A stretch of DNA of 64,000 nucleotides from a candidate division FCPU426 bacterium (GTDB lineage: Bacteria; Oederibacteriota; Muellerivitia; Muellerivitales; DAHXKG01): NCBI GenBank assembly GCA_027366525.1, contig DAHXKG010000006.1, positions 105,017-169,016 on the forward strand, read 5' to 3'. Within the stretch, counting starts at the first letter, position 1. Each line of letters starts with the position of its first letter. Made by a program: the position numbers and the translations under genes. Positions 24,975 to 35,325 of this stretch are shown here, one piece after another. The notes beneath the pieces are model-generated. The model saw only the letters and a list, made by a program, of their open reading frames with translations. It did no database searches and was not told the origin of the DNA.

Positions 24975-27900
24975 ATGAAATCACATCAATTTATCCACTT
25001 GCATGTCCATTCTCAGTTTAGCATTTTAGAAAGTACAATACGGTTTGATTCGTGGATGTATCGATTAAAAGAATTAAAGATGCCAGCAGTTGCCTTAACC
25101 GATAAGTATAATTTATTTGGATTGATTCATTTTTATCAAGCGGCAGTTTTAAATGGTATTAAGCCTATTCTTGGATGTGAGCTTTGTGTCGAAAACCAAT
25201 TAAGTCCAAAATTTACAGATCTCGGTAAAGACAATTCAGCCTATCACTTGGTTTTGGTTGCTGAAACTGAACAAGGATATAAAAATCTTGTTCAACTATC
25301 AACCGCTGGATATTTGAACGCAAATCGTCAGACGCCTCGAATTAATAAGGCCATACTTGCTAAATATGCAAAAGGACTAATTGCATTTTCTGGATGCCTC
25401 GAAGGAGAAATTGCTCAACTGATCCTTAAGGACGAAGTTGAAAAAGCATACAAAATTGCCAATGAATATAGAGATATTTTTGGGAAAAATAATTTTTTTA
25501 TTGAATTACAAGATCATGGGTTGAGTCAGGAAAAAAAAGCAAGTAAGGAATTAATAAACCTAAGCCGAAAATCAAATATTCCAATGGTAGCAACTAACGA
25601 TGTTCATTACTTAAATAAATCCGATTCACTTTATCACGAGGTACTCTGGCGAATAGGCGAAGGAAAAATTTTAGAGGATGATATACAGCATATTTGTCAA
25701 AGTGATGAATTTTATTTGAAATCGAGTGAGGAGATGTTCGATTTATTTTCGGAAATTACTGAATCAATTGATAATTCCGTTTATATTGCCGAACGATGCA
25801 ATGTAACACTGGATTTTGGAAAAACCATTGTTCCGCTATTCGTTCCGCATGGAGCTATGGAAGAAGAAAATCAGCAATTAGAAAAATTGTGTTTTAAAAA
25901 ATTGAATGAAAAATTTCATTCGTCAATTTCTGAATCCATTAAAAAAAGACTTCAACATGAATTGGAAATTATCAAATCAACAGGATTTAGTGGCTATTTT
26001 TTAATTGTTCATGATTTTGTGTATATGGCTAAACAAAAGGGCATTCCGATTGGCCCTGGAAGAGGTTCTGCAGCAGGCAGTTTTGTAGCTTATTTGCTGA
26101 ATATTACGGAAATTGACCCACTTCAATATGATCTTTTATTTGAGCGTTTTATTAATCCAGAACGAGTAACGGCGCCGGACATTGATATTGATGTGGGAGA
26201 TCGGTATCGTGCTGATGCAATTCATTATTTTTTTAAAAAATACGGTCAAAATAATGTCGCATCTATCATAACGTTTGGGACGATGGCAGCTCGTGCAGTA
26301 CTTAGGGATGTTGGCAGGATATTAAAATTACCATTATCGGAAATTGATCATATTGTTAAACTTATTCCCAATGAACCTAAAATTACTTTAGATGAATCTT
26401 GTCAACAAGTTCCAGAACTAAAATCATTATCTCAAGATGGTGGGAAGTATCAAAAACTATTTGATATTTCAAGAGCGTTAGAAGGTTTAGTGAGACATAC
26501 ATCTACGCATGCCTCAGGAATCGTCATTAGTAAGGATCCCCTCGGAGAATCAATTCCGCTTTGTTTGGGTTCTCAGGAAGAAATTCTTACACAATATGAT
26601 ATGGGCTCGTTAAAAGAACTTGGGTTTCTTAAATTTGATATTCTTGGATTAAGAACTTTGACCACAATTGATGATTGTATACAACAAATATATAAATTTC
26701 ATAGAATCCAGTTATCACCCTCGTCAATTCCATTGGATGATAAAGCTACGTTTGACCTTTTTCAAAAGGCTAAGACAATAGGAATTTTTCAATTTGAATC
26801 TAATGGCATACGTGATTATTTGCGAAAACTTGAACCCGAAAATATAGAAGATATTATTGCCTTGTTGGCACTATACCGTCCTGGACCTTTAGGCTCTGAT
26901 ATGGTCGATGACTTTATTCATCGGAAAAAGGGAAAAAGCCAAATAACATATCTTCATCCACAATTAAAACCTATTTTGGAAAAAACATATGGAATTATTT
27001 TATATCAAGAACAAGTTATGGAAATTGCAAAAGAATTAGGTGGCTTTACCTTTGGACAAGCAGATTTATTGCGACGCGCGATGGGTAATAAAGATCCAGA
27101 AAAAATGGAAGCAATGCGCTCCATGTTTTTAGAAGGATCAGTTCGCTATGGAATCGATCAAGCCGAGGCGGATTCAATTTTCGATCAAATGGCAAAGTTT
27201 GCGGGATATGGCTATAACAAATCGCACAGTGCAGCATATGCAATTTTGGCATATCGAACTGCATTTTTGAAAGTAAATTATTTTCCAGAATTTATGTCAG
27301 CTCTTATGACCAATGAATCCGAGAATCATGAAAAAATTGCACAATATGTTATTGAATGTAAAACGATGAGAGTTAATGTTTTAAAACCTGATATTAATAT
27401 GAGTACGAATGTTTTTCAGGTTGATTCTAAAAAACAAATTATTTTTTCACTTCTAGCAATTAAAACAATTAGTGCGGCAGCGGTTCAAGCAATATTGGAG
27501 GCAAGAAATTCTGGAGAATCATTTCAATCGTTTTTGGATTTTTGTCAAAGAGTTGACTTGAAACATGTGAGCATGAAGATGATTGAAAATTTAATTTGGG
27601 CGGGTGTATTTGATTCATTAGACAAAAACCGCAATCATTTAGTTCAGGCTTTGGAAACCATTTATTATACAGAGCAAAAAAAACAAAATGATATTCAAAT
27701 AGGGCAAACAACATTATTTGGATCATCGCCGATAATAGCCGATAGTGAAAAAAATTATGCTTCGGATCTAACCTTAGTGCAAAAATTAATGAAGGAAAAG
27801 GAAATTCTGGGATTCTATTTTTCGGATCATCCGCTTTCTGAATATGAGTGGGAATTAAAAAATTGTGTTACGCCATTATACCAATTGCCGAAATCAATGA

Positions 27901-28409
27901 GTGGATCAAATATAAAAGCTGCTGGACTGATTGTTGAAATTTTGGATTGGAAGATTAAAAAAACAAATGAGGACTATAGCCGATTTTATTTAGAAGATTT
28001 GGATTCAAGAATCGAAATAATTGTTTGGCCTGAAATTTACAAAAAATTCAAATCTGTAATTGCTAAAGATGAATTAGTCGCTGTACAAGGAAAACTCGAT
28101 ATCGTGCATGAAAAAATTCGAATTATTGCTTCTGAAATTATTTTAGTCAAAGAAGTTGTTGAGAAATGGGCGAAGAGCATTCGCATAAAATTAAACTTGA
28201 TTGGAATTGATGCATTGGTTTGGGAAACCATACAGTCTATCTTTAAAAAACATCCTGGAAACATGTCTGTTTTTTTTGAATTGGAAACTCTGCATCATGG
28301 AATAGTTGTTTTAAAAATCGGTGAGAAATATCGAATTCATCCAACCAAAAGTTTTTTAAAAAACCTTTCGGAATTTTTGAATCCTGAAGTTATTCATATT
28401 GAATTTTAA
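24975..28409 (+). CDS. dnaE: DNA polymerase III alpha subunit
   Basis: Replicative polymerase of 1144 aa. The N-terminal PHP domain keeps HLHVHS (H8, H10, H12) and NDVHYL. The palm domain has GPGRGSAAGSFVAY and catalytic aspartates in PDIDID (D402, D404). The third is expected in the FDILGLRTLT stretch. Helix-hairpin-helix and OB-fold parts follow; the OB fold is recognisable at about 975-1060. Its stop is only four bases from the stop of the convergent gene, so the two transcripts must overlap unless terminated inside coding sequence. Confidence 0.96.
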   Translation: MKSHQFIHLHVHSQFSILESTIRFDSWMYRLKELKMPAVALTDKYNLFGLIHFYQAAVLNGIKPILGCELCVENQLSPKFTDLGKDNSAYHLVLVAETEQGYKNLVQLSTAGYLNANRQTPRINKAILAKYAKGLIAFSGCLEGEIAQLILKDEVEKAYKIANEYRDIFGKNNFFIELQDHGLSQEKKASKELINLSRKSNIPMVATNDVHYLNKSDSLYHEVLWRIGEGKILEDDIQHICQSDEFYLKSSEEMFDLFSEITESIDNSVYIAERCNVTLDFGKTIVPLFVPHGAMEEENQQLEKLCFKKLNEKFHSSISESIKKRLQHELEIIKSTGFSGYFLIVHDFVYMAKQKGIPIGPGRGSAAGSFVAYLLNITEIDPLQYDLLFERFINPERVTAPDIDIDVGDRYRADAIHYFFKKYGQNNVASIITFGTMAARAVLRDVGRILKLPLSEIDHIVKLIPNEPKITLDESCQQVPELKSLSQDGGKYQKLFDISRALEGLVRHTSTHASGIVISKDPLGESIPLCLGSQEEILTQYDMGSLKELGFLKFDILGLRTLTTIDDCIQQIYKFHRIQLSPSSIPLDDKATFDLFQKAKTIGIFQFESNGIRDYLRKLEPENIEDIIALLALYRPGPLGSDMVDDFIHRKKGKSQITYLHPQLKPILEKTYGIILYQEQVMEIAKELGGFTFGQADLLRRAMGNKDPEKMEAMRSMFLEGSVRYGIDQAEADSIFDQMAKFAGYGYNKSHSAAYAILAYRTAFLKVNYFPEFMSALMTNESENHEKIAQYVIECKTMRVNVLKPDINMSTNVFQVDSKKQIIFSLLAIKTISAAAVQAILEARNSGESFQSFLDFCQRVDLKHVSMKMIENLIWAGVFDSLDKNRNHLVQALETIYYTEQKKQNDIQIGQTTLFGSSPIIADSEKNYASDLTLVQKLMKEKEILGFYFSDHPLSEYEWELKNCVTPLYQLPKSMSGSNIKAAGLIVEILDWKIKKTNEDYSRFYLEDLDSRIEIIVWPEIYKKFKSVIAKDELVAVQGKLDIVHEKIRIIASEIILVKEVVEKWAKSIRIKLNLIGIDALVWETIQSIFKKHPGNMSVFFELETLHHGIVVLKIGEKYRIHPTKSFLKNLSEFLNPEVIHIEF

Positions 28410-28413
28410 ATAT

Positions 28414-30774
28414 TTAGCCCATGGACAGATGTGTTTGTTTTAGTAACTTATTAATATCGGGAAGCTTGGGGTTTAGATGAAATGCTTTAAAGAAATTATA
28501 ATAAGATTTTTTAAAATGCTTTAATAATAGATAAAAATAGCCTCGGTAGTAATAGAATTTTGCATTATTGGGATCTGTTTCAATTCCTAAGTTTATATTA
28601 TGAAAAGCGAGAGCATATTTACCCGCCTGATATTCCGCGATGATTCTCTGCGAAAAATAATTGGTAACAAACTGAGCATCAAGTTGAAAGGCCCTTTTTA
28701 ATGTTGATTGTGATTTTTTCAACTCATGATTTTCACTTAAAACAATGGCAAGGTTAGTTAAAAAAAATGGATTGCTGGGAGCTAAATTAGTGGCTTGTTG
28801 ATAATTGCGAATAGCGGCATCAATATATTTTTGATGAAATTTAGAAAGTGATTCATCGACTCGACCGAGATTGTTGTAATAATAGGCATTGGCAGGACTG
28901 ATTTGTATGGTCTTTTGATAATTTTTTAAAGCTACTTTTAATATCTCAATCACATGGGTTGGCGATTGAGATATTAGTGCGGCTTGTTCTTCATAACCAA
29001 GTGCTAAATATAGACGATACTTGACATCGATGGGGCATAAGTGCACAGCTTGCTTCATATGTGATATGCCATATTTAGCATAGAACAGTGCTTTTTGGTG
29101 AGCAAGTTTATTTGATTCCACTCTTAAGAGTTCAAGAGGGCCAATACCATTTTCAAATGCAATATCTGCGGATATCCTTCTTAAAGAAATCGATGATAAT
29201 CCAAGCGCTAAAACAATCAAAACAATCAGCATGAGTGGTGAGAATGATTTCAATGATTGAGTGCTTAATGGTAAGGGGAAACTTAGAACGGCTATAATTG
29301 CTAAAAATAAATACCATAGAAAATGAAGCGAAGCTACTCCAAAACTAAAAAGATTTTGAACCTGATACGCTGTACCTGCCGCTAGAACAATGGCTACAAT
29401 CCATTGAACTTGAACAGTTGAGTTTTTAAATATCCTGATAGCAAGTGTCAAAGCGGTCCCTAAAAGCAGTAGATAGGCAATTAATCCTAAGAGACCAGTT
29501 GTTGAAGCAATTTGTAATAACTCATTATGCGCCATACGTGAGCTTACAAATATTCCATCAATCTTGCTAAAGTTAGTTGTGCAATAACGCGGGAACGCAA
29601 TTTTGAAGGTATCTAAGCCAACTCCAAGCCACGGGTGTACTTGGATCATTCTTAATGCAGGTCTCCAGATATTCAATCTGGAAATTTCCAAACTAGTCTT
29701 AAAGTGCAAGATCGTATTCATTACTCTTGACATTAAGAAGCGTCCAAAAATTAAAAACGGCAACAATATAACTATTCCGACAATAATACCTTTGATTTGA
29801 TAAAATTGAGAGAGCCATTGGCGGAATGCGTGCCTAAAACTTTTATGAAACCAATAAAATAATAGGATAACTAGAAGCCCACAAATTGCTCCCAAGAATC
29901 CTCCGCGACTACCAGTGCTAAAAAGACCAATAATTAAAATGAACAATAAAAGAGGTGTTGCCCACCATGAATTCCAGGGCCCCCAATATAAAAAAGAGAT
30001 CGACAAAAAGGCAAAACCGGTTATTACGGCCAATAGCTGATATTGACTTGAAGTATTTAAAGAAAAATTTAAAAGATGTGCACCGTGATATGTTGCTGAG
30101 AAAAGCAAAAATATTCCAAGTGAAAATAAAAAAGCAGCAGTAATTATTTGTATAAAGGTTCTAGTTTGAACAGGGGGGTGGAGTGCATTTTTTCCGCAAA
30201 GGTAAATTAAAAGGGGAATTGACATAGCTAAGTAAGCAGCTAAAAAATTGGGGTTTCCTAAAGCAGCAAATTCACGATTGTAAATTACAGAGTTCTGATT
30301 CCATTGAATGAAATCAAATCCAAAATGTTGTGCAATAGCATAAATAGAAGATATAACTGCGGCGACCGAGTTAAAATAAAATATTTTTTCAATTGTTTTG
30401 ATCGAAAGTGAAGTAGTTAACACCCAAAACCAGAGAATATAGACCAGAATTGAGCAAAGGCCAGAAAAATTTTCATAATCACCTAAAAAGCTAGTAAGCC
30501 AACTCAGGCTGATTCCGGGTAAAGAAGCGATTAATTGTGAAATGAAAAAAAATGCAATAAATAAATGGATTTTTGACCATCGTGAGGAATGATAGAGCAA
30601 ATATTGAACGACTATTAGGATGCAACCAACTACAGTTAAGAACGTTAGCTTGGGCAATTCAAATTGATCATGGCTAGCCGTGAAAAATAAAAGCGGCGTT
30701 AAATACGTTGCTAAAAGAATTAAAAGTTCAGAAATTTTTGCGAGAACTTGCTTTTCAGAGTTTTTAAGTTGCAT
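28414..30774 (-). CDS. O-antigen ligase-like membrane protein with TPR repeats
   Basis: About 786 aa from the ATG giving MQLKNSEKQ; an in-frame TTG at 30828 would add 18 residues, and neither has a clear ribosome-binding site. It has ten or more membrane helices, with a Wzy_C-type loop (LGVGLDTFKIAFPRY, then SSRMAHNELLQIASTTGLLGL) like the gene at 18.7-20.6 kb. The last 250 residues are TPR repeats (NAYYYNNLGRVDESLSKF, NPFFLTNLAIVLSENHELK and others). It is a probable periplasmic glycan ligase or polymerase. It stands alone, convergent with dnaE and divergent from speD. Confidence 0.8.
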   Translation of the reverse strand: MQLKNSEKQVLAKISELLILLATYLTPLLFFTASHDQFELPKLTFLTVVGCILIVVQYLLYHSSRWSKIHLFIAFFFISQLIASLPGISLSWLTSFLGDYENFSGLCSILVYILWFWVLTTSLSIKTIEKIFYFNSVAAVISSIYAIAQHFGFDFIQWNQNSVIYNREFAALGNPNFLAAYLAMSIPLLIYLCGKNALHPPVQTRTFIQIITAAFLFSLGIFLLFSATYHGAHLLNFSLNTSSQYQLLAVITGFAFLSISFLYWGPWNSWWATPLLLFILIIGLFSTGSRGGFLGAICGLLVILLFYWFHKSFRHAFRQWLSQFYQIKGIIVGIVILLPFLIFGRFLMSRVMNTILHFKTSLEISRLNIWRPALRMIQVHPWLGVGLDTFKIAFPRYCTTNFSKIDGIFVSSRMAHNELLQIASTTGLLGLIAYLLLLGTALTLAIRIFKNSTVQVQWIVAIVLAAGTAYQVQNLFSFGVASLHFLWYLFLAIIAVLSFPLPLSTQSLKSFSPLMLIVLIVLALGLSSISLRRISADIAFENGIGPLELLRVESNKLAHQKALFYAKYGISHMKQAVHLCPIDVKYRLYLALGYEEQAALISQSPTHVIEILKVALKNYQKTIQISPANAYYYNNLGRVDESLSKFHQKYIDAAIRNYQQATNLAPSNPFFLTNLAIVLSENHELKKSQSTLKRAFQLDAQFVTNYFSQRIIAEYQAGKYALAFHNINLGIETDPNNAKFYYYRGYFYLLLKHFKKSYYNFFKAFHLNPKLPDINKLLKQTHLSMG

Positions 30775-30865
30775 GTGAATATTGTAACTTGATCGCTCTG
30801 AAATTTTCAAAGCGTTTCTACTGTTCAAAAAAAATTTTATTTTTTAAAAAAAATGTACTTTTTTC

Positions 30866-30893
30866 TTGACACTCATATTGATGCATTTATACT
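30866..30893 (+). promoter_or_regulatory. Strong sigma-70 type promoter for speD
   Basis: A perfect -35 box TTGACA (30866-30871) is followed after 16 bases by TATACT (30888-30893). It lies in the divergent gap between the O-antigen ligase-like gene and speD, with a short leader of about 35 bases. It is the best match to the housekeeping consensus that I found in the window. Confidence 0.85.
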
Positions 30894-30935
30894 AAATAAA
30901 AATTTAGAAAAATTTTAATGGGGGGTGAGAGTAGA

Positions 30936-31337
30936 TTGAATTCTTTGGGCACCCATCTTTTAGTTGAATTTTATGATTGCGATAAAAAAATTCTTAATGA
31001 TGAAGTTAGAATTGAACAGGTTTTTATTGAAGCTGCCAAAAAAGCAAAAGCAACGGTTGTAGAGCAAGTATTTCATCGATTTAGTCCTCATGGTGTTAGC
31101 GGTGTTGTAGTTATTTCAGAATCCCATTTAGCAGTTCATACGTGGCCTGAATATGGATATGCAGCCGTAGATGTTTTTACATGTGGAACTGAAATAGATC
31201 CTTGGGTAGCTCAGGAATTTATTAGAGAGGCTCTACATGCGACCAACTCGACTGCTATTGAAATGAAGCGTGGGACGTTACAATTACCGTATGGACAATT
31301 AACTCATAAACCCCTTGATACAATAGAAAAAAAATAA
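30936..31337 (+). CDS. speD: S-adenosylmethionine decarboxylase proenzyme (SpeD)
   Basis: Makes decarboxylated SAM, the aminopropyl donor for polyamines, using a pyruvoyl group formed by self-cleavage. The short bacterial class is clear from [13 protein letters not shown], the cleavage-site serine in [13 protein letters not shown], and [11 protein letters not shown] prefer a TTG start seven bases after GGGGGTGA, giving 133 aa; the ATG at 30918 would place that ribosome-binding sequence inside the gene. It is the first gene of a polyamine cluster with speE and a decarboxylase. Confidence 0.93.
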   Translation: MNSLGTHLLVEFYDCDKKILNDEVRIEQVFIEAAKKAKATVVEQVFHRFSPHGVSGVVVISESHLAVHTWPEYGYAAVDVFTCGTEIDPWVAQEFIREALHATNSTAIEMKRGTLQLPYGQLTHKPLDTIEKK

Positions 31338-31446
31338 TATCTAGTGATCAATTAGTAAAATGTATATACTTGCATAGTAATTTGAAATTGATTCTATTGT
31401 TATGTTAGATGGTTGAACGTTTATCTTAAGCAAGTTGAGGAATCGC

Positions 31447-32388
31447 ATGGAGTTGATCAGTCCGCACTGGCATATTGAATTTTATGCGCCGGATGAGGCG
31501 CACATGAGAGGCATAGTTTCAATTTATGCATCTGAAAAAACAGCTTTTCAAAAAGTAGAAATTATTCAATCAAGTCACTATGGTAAATGTTTAATATTAG
31601 ATGGTCATATGCAATCTGCACAATTAGATGAGTTTATTTATCATGAAAATCTAGTTCATCCCGCATTAGTTTCAGTTGACTCCCCTAAAAAAGTTTTAAT
31701 TATTGGTGGCGGAGAGGGGGCTACTCTTTTTGAAGTTCTTAAACATCCCAGTGTTGAAAAAGCATGGATGATTGATATTGATGAGCATGTAGTAAATTTA
31801 TGTGAAAAATATTTACCAGAATGGCACCGGGGCTCATTCCGTGATCCGCGAACGATTTTATTATTTGAAGATGGACGTGCATTTTTAGAAAAAACCAAGG
31901 AAATATTTGATGTGATTATTGTGGACATTCCAGAGCCCATTGAGTCGGGACCTGCCTATTTACTTTATACAGCTGAGTTCTATCAAATAGTTGCAGATCA
32001 TCTTTCGAAGGAAGGCATTGTTGTTTTACAGTCCGGATGTTCTGCGGAAAAAGAATTGAAGTGTTTAGCGGCTATTCATCATACGTTGCGACAAGTTTTT
32101 CCTTTAGTTTACTCTTGGCCAGTAAATATACCTTCCTTTGATATTCCTTGGAGTTTTACAATGGCTTCCAAGAGCAATGATTCCAAGCGATTAAAGCAAA
32201 GTCAGGTTGATGAAATATTGCGCAATCGGGGAATTCGAGACTTGCGTTATTATGATGGAGAAATTCATCAAGGTATTTTTTTTATTCCTAAATATATTCG
32301 AATGGCTTTGAATACCAATTTAGAAATAATTATGGATAACAAACCTCTAACCTATCATATGATTGGAGAGGAGAAAAATTCCGAATAA
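31447..32388 (+). CDS. speE: Aminopropyltransferase (spermidine-synthase family)
   Basis: Transfers an aminopropyl group from decarboxylated SAM to a polyamine acceptor. The ATG lies six bases after GAGG. The Rossmann motif GGGEGATLFE is at about 87-96, the acidic MIDIDEHVV follows, and LEGDGRAF-like EDGRAF after it. The acceptor-site motif is VDIPEPIESGPAYLLYT where putrescine-specific enzymes have DSSDP; this is closer to the wider-specificity or agmatine/thermospermine branch. Acceptor specificity is therefore left open. The next gene starts immediately after the stop. Confidence 0.92.
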   Translation: MELISPHWHIEFYAPDEAHMRGIVSIYASEKTAFQKVEIIQSSHYGKCLILDGHMQSAQLDEFIYHENLVHPALVSVDSPKKVLIIGGGEGATLFEVLKHPSVEKAWMIDIDEHVVNLCEKYLPEWHRGSFRDPRTILLFEDGRAFLEKTKEIFDVIIVDIPEPIESGPAYLLYTAEFYQIVADHLSKEGIVVLQSGCSAEKELKCLAAIHHTLRQVFPLVYSWPVNIPSFDIPWSFTMASKSNDSKRLKQSQVDEILRNRGIRDLRYYDGEIHQGIFFIPKYIRMALNTNLEIIMDNKPLTYHMIGEEKNSE

Positions 32389-33900
32389 ATGACAATCCTT
32401 GATGGACAACAAAAAGCGCCTCTTTATGAAGCAATTGTTAATTATTCTGAAGGACGAAAAATTTCCTTCCATACTCCGGGTCATAAACATGGGAGGGGAA
32501 TTCCAAAGATTTTTCAACAATATGTTGGTGAAAAAATTTTCCGCTTAGATCTTTCCGTTATGCAAGAGATCGATTCTTTGCATGAGCCCAATTCGGTAAT
32601 TAAAGAAGCTCAAATTTTAGCCGCCAAAGCGTATGGTGCTGAATATTCATTTTTTCTAGTTAACGGAACCACTGGTGGAAATCAGGCGATGATTCTTTCG
32701 ACTTGTAATCCGGGTGATAAAATTATTATTCCTCGGAATGCGCATAAATCCGTGATTTCTGCTGTCATTTTGGCTGGGGCCGAACCCATTTATATTATGC
32801 CGAAGATTGATGATCAATTGAACGTGATTCTTAATTTAACCCCAGACCAAGTTCGCGAAGCTTGTCAAGCCCATCCAGACGCCAAAGCGGTTTTAATAAC
32901 CAACCCAACCTATTTTGGATTAACTACAGATCTTGAAGCGATCGCCGAAATTGTTCATCGTGACGACAAAATTTTATTAGTTGATGAAGCGCATGGGCCT
33001 CATTATCATTTTCATCCAGCATTTCCAAAATCGGCGATGAGTTCTGGTGCAGATATGTGTGTGCAATCAACGCATAAGCATTTATCGGCACTGAGCCAGG
33101 GATCGATGCTGCATGTTCAAGGTTTTCGAGTTGATATTTTGCGCTTAAAAACCACCTTGCAAATGCTTCAAACCACCAGTCCATCTTACATTATATTATC
33201 TTCACTGGATTTGACGCGTCGCCAAATGGCATTGGAAGGGGAAACGCTGTGGACCCGTGTTATTGATATGTGCGAGCAAACGCGAAAAAAAATAAATCAG
33301 ATTTCTGGGTTACATTGTCTAACGCGAGATGAAATAAAAAGTAAATCTTCACTAGATTTAGATATCACAAAACTTACCATATCTTCTAAAGATATAAATA
33401 TTTCAGGCTATGATTTAGCAAAAATTTTAAGCTCTGAATATGGAATTCAAGTTGAGTTATCTGATTTTCATAATTTGTTGGTATTTGTGTCGATTGGAAA
33501 TACCAATAAAGAAATGAAATATTTTTCCCAGGCACTTCGAAAAATATTAATTGACTATAAGGACATGATTGTTAACCAAAAAAAAAGGAAGTCAATTAAT
33601 TTTCCTCAATTTATGCCTAAGAAAGTGGTTAATCCACGAAAAGCTTTAACGGGTGTGACTCGAAAGATTCCGTTTAAACGTTCTATTGGGAAAATTTGCT
33701 CTGAAATTGTGTGCCCATATCCCCCTGGGATTCCGGTATTATGCCCCGGTGAAGTTGTTACACAAGAAATTTATAGCTATTTAATGAGCGTTCTGGATTC
33801 TGGCGCGCGAGTTAATGGTCAATCAGATGGCCGATTGCAAACCATTAAAGTTTTAGACGAAGTACAGATGGATGATGACCAAACGGCACTACTGCTGTAG
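32389..33900 (+). CDS. PLP-dependent Orn/Lys/Arg decarboxylase family protein, probably arginine decarboxylase
   Basis: Fold-type I (group III-like, short form) amino acid decarboxylase of 503 aa. The N-terminus has the family motif SFHTPGHKHGRG. PLP contacts are D199 and H202 in LLVDEAHGPHYH, and the Schiff-base lysine is K230 in STHKHLSALSQGSM. The C-terminal domain contains CPYPPGIPVLCPGE. The start codon directly follows the speE stop, with GGAGAGGAG upstream. Linked to speD and speE, it most likely makes agmatine (or putrescine or cadaverine) as the acceptor; substrate cannot be fixed from motifs alone. Confidence 0.88.
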   Translation: MTILDGQQKAPLYEAIVNYSEGRKISFHTPGHKHGRGIPKIFQQYVGEKIFRLDLSVMQEIDSLHEPNSVIKEAQILAAKAYGAEYSFFLVNGTTGGNQAMILSTCNPGDKIIIPRNAHKSVISAVILAGAEPIYIMPKIDDQLNVILNLTPDQVREACQAHPDAKAVLITNPTYFGLTTDLEAIAEIVHRDDKILLVDEAHGPHYHFHPAFPKSAMSSGADMCVQSTHKHLSALSQGSMLHVQGFRVDILRLKTTLQMLQTTSPSYIILSSLDLTRRQMALEGETLWTRVIDMCEQTRKKINQISGLHCLTRDEIKSKSSLDLDITKLTISSKDINISGYDLAKILSSEYGIQVELSDFHNLLVFVSIGNTNKEMKYFSQALRKILIDYKDMIVNQKKRKSINFPQFMPKKVVNPRKALTGVTRKIPFKRSIGKICSEIVCPYPPGIPVLCPGEVVTQEIYSYLMSVLDSGARVNGQSDGRLQTIKVLDEVQMDDDQTALLL

Positions 33901-33935
33901 TTGAATACAGAATTACACCAATCGGCTGAACCTGA

Positions 33936-34997
33936 TTACATGAAAAACTTAGTTTGATTTCTTCCGCTGGATTTGGCTTGATACATGGCTTGATCTGCTT
34001 GATCAATCAGTTCAGAACTGGTTATGGAATTGTTTCCATTATATGATTGGATACCGATGCTGATTGAAATTTTAATGTTTTTTCCACGGGCGGGAATGGA
34101 GTAATCTGCAATCGATTGATGAAGGCGATTGGATAAAATAAGAGCTCCATTGGGAGGTGTATTGGGTAAAACTGCTAGAAATTCATCGCCTGCCCAGCGG
34201 CCCAGTACGTCTGTGTTTCTGAAGAGGGTAGACAATTTTTGAGATACCAATTTAAGAAATCGATCTCCAGTTGTATGGCCAAAGGTGTCATTGATTTCTT
34301 TAAAATGATCTAAATCTATAAATACAATGGAAAGAGGTTGGTGATAGCGCTTAGCGCGGTTTAATTCATAGTCCACAATTTGTTTAACATGTCTTCGATT
34401 GTAGAGTCCGGTCAACGAGTCGCGTAATGCAATTTGTTCGACATCCTCAAATAATTTAGCATGACTAATTGTCAGCGAAATATGTTTAGCAAAAATGGGC
34501 ACCATCTCGGTTAATTGATAAGAGGGAAGATTATAAAAAAGCAGCCCAGATTCACTTTCGTTGATGAGGAGGGGAACCCATTGGATCGACGGAATTTGGA
34601 AAACATCTTTGACAAATTGTGTGATGGTTTTTTGAGCTTCTTTTTTAATTAAGCCGTTGTTGAGCAACTGCTTTTTTAAAACAAGCGCTTGTTGTTGAAT
34701 TTTTTTTTCTTTTAACCCAATCGAGGCCACGTTTTTAAATTGATTTTCTGTTTCATAAGGTAAGAAAATAGCCGCTTTTGAGATTGAGGCTCCATTTCGT
34801 AATCCTTTTAACATGGATTTAAGTAAAACGGGTAAAGGTTTTGAAAGTTTAACTTCTTCAGTGGCTTGATAGAGCGACGCGAGGCCTTTATTAAGAAATG
34901 AGAGCTGTGTTTTTAATTGTTGAATCGTTTCTGAGGAATCGGTGTTAATCGAAGATATCTTGTGAGGCATGGAAAGAGCGGAAGAAGAATTTTTCAT
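33936..34997 (-). CDS. Diguanylate cyclase (GGDEF) with N-terminal GAF-like domain
   Basis: Makes cyclic di-GMP. Residues 35-180 look like a GAF-type sensor and no membrane helix is visible. The GGDEF domain starts at DSLTGLYNRRH; the active-site motif is AGDEF (269-273), a variant known to be active in other enzymes. An inhibitory I-site RxxD (R260-D263) lies five residues before it, so product feedback is expected. It is convergent with the arginine decarboxylase-like gene and has its own upstream region of about 300 bases. Confidence 0.92.
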   Translation of the reverse strand: MKNSSSALSMPHKISSINTDSSETIQQLKTQLSFLNKGLASLYQATEEVKLSKPLPVLLKSMLKGLRNGASISKAAIFLPYETENQFKNVASIGLKEKKIQQQALVLKKQLLNNGLIKKEAQKTITQFVKDVFQIPSIQWVPLLINESESGLLFYNLPSYQLTEMVPIFAKHISLTISHAKLFEDVEQIALRDSLTGLYNRRHVKQIVDYELNRAKRYHQPLSIVFIDLDHFKEINDTFGHTTGDRFLKLVSQKLSTLFRNTDVLGRWAGDEFLAVLPNTPPNGALILSNRLHQSIADYSIPARGKNIKISISIGIQSYNGNNSITSSELIDQADQAMYQAKSSGRNQTKFFM

Positions 34998-35325
34998 CTA
35001 AATTTCCAATCTCAATTGCTAAAAATTTTTCAGAATTTATTTTGTTTAAAAACCAATTCGTTTTTCAAAACGAACTAAATAAACTTATATTAGCATTGTA
35101 TACTAAAAGTTATTTGTAAAATAGAGAAACAAATTTAATATTCGAGAAAACGTTTTCCTGTATTTTGAAAACTAATGAAATTATTTTTACATAGTTTTTA
35201 GAAATAAAATTTTTGGTAGCGATGAAATTATTATTTTAAATATTTCACAATTCATTTAAGTATCAAGTACTATTGTTATTTAAGCTAGCAAGTGCATCAA
35301 ATTCAATCCAATGAAAGAGGAGAGC
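34998..35325. other. Divergent intergenic region between the diguanylate cyclase and galE
   Basis: No gene is seen in this very AT-rich stretch. It holds a perfect 8-bp inverted repeat TTCGTTTT-TC-AAAACGAA (35057-35074), which could be an operator or a small hairpin, and a -10-like TATACT at 35099-35104 with only a weak -35. Promoters for both flanking genes are expected here; no further structure is clear. Confidence 0.5.
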
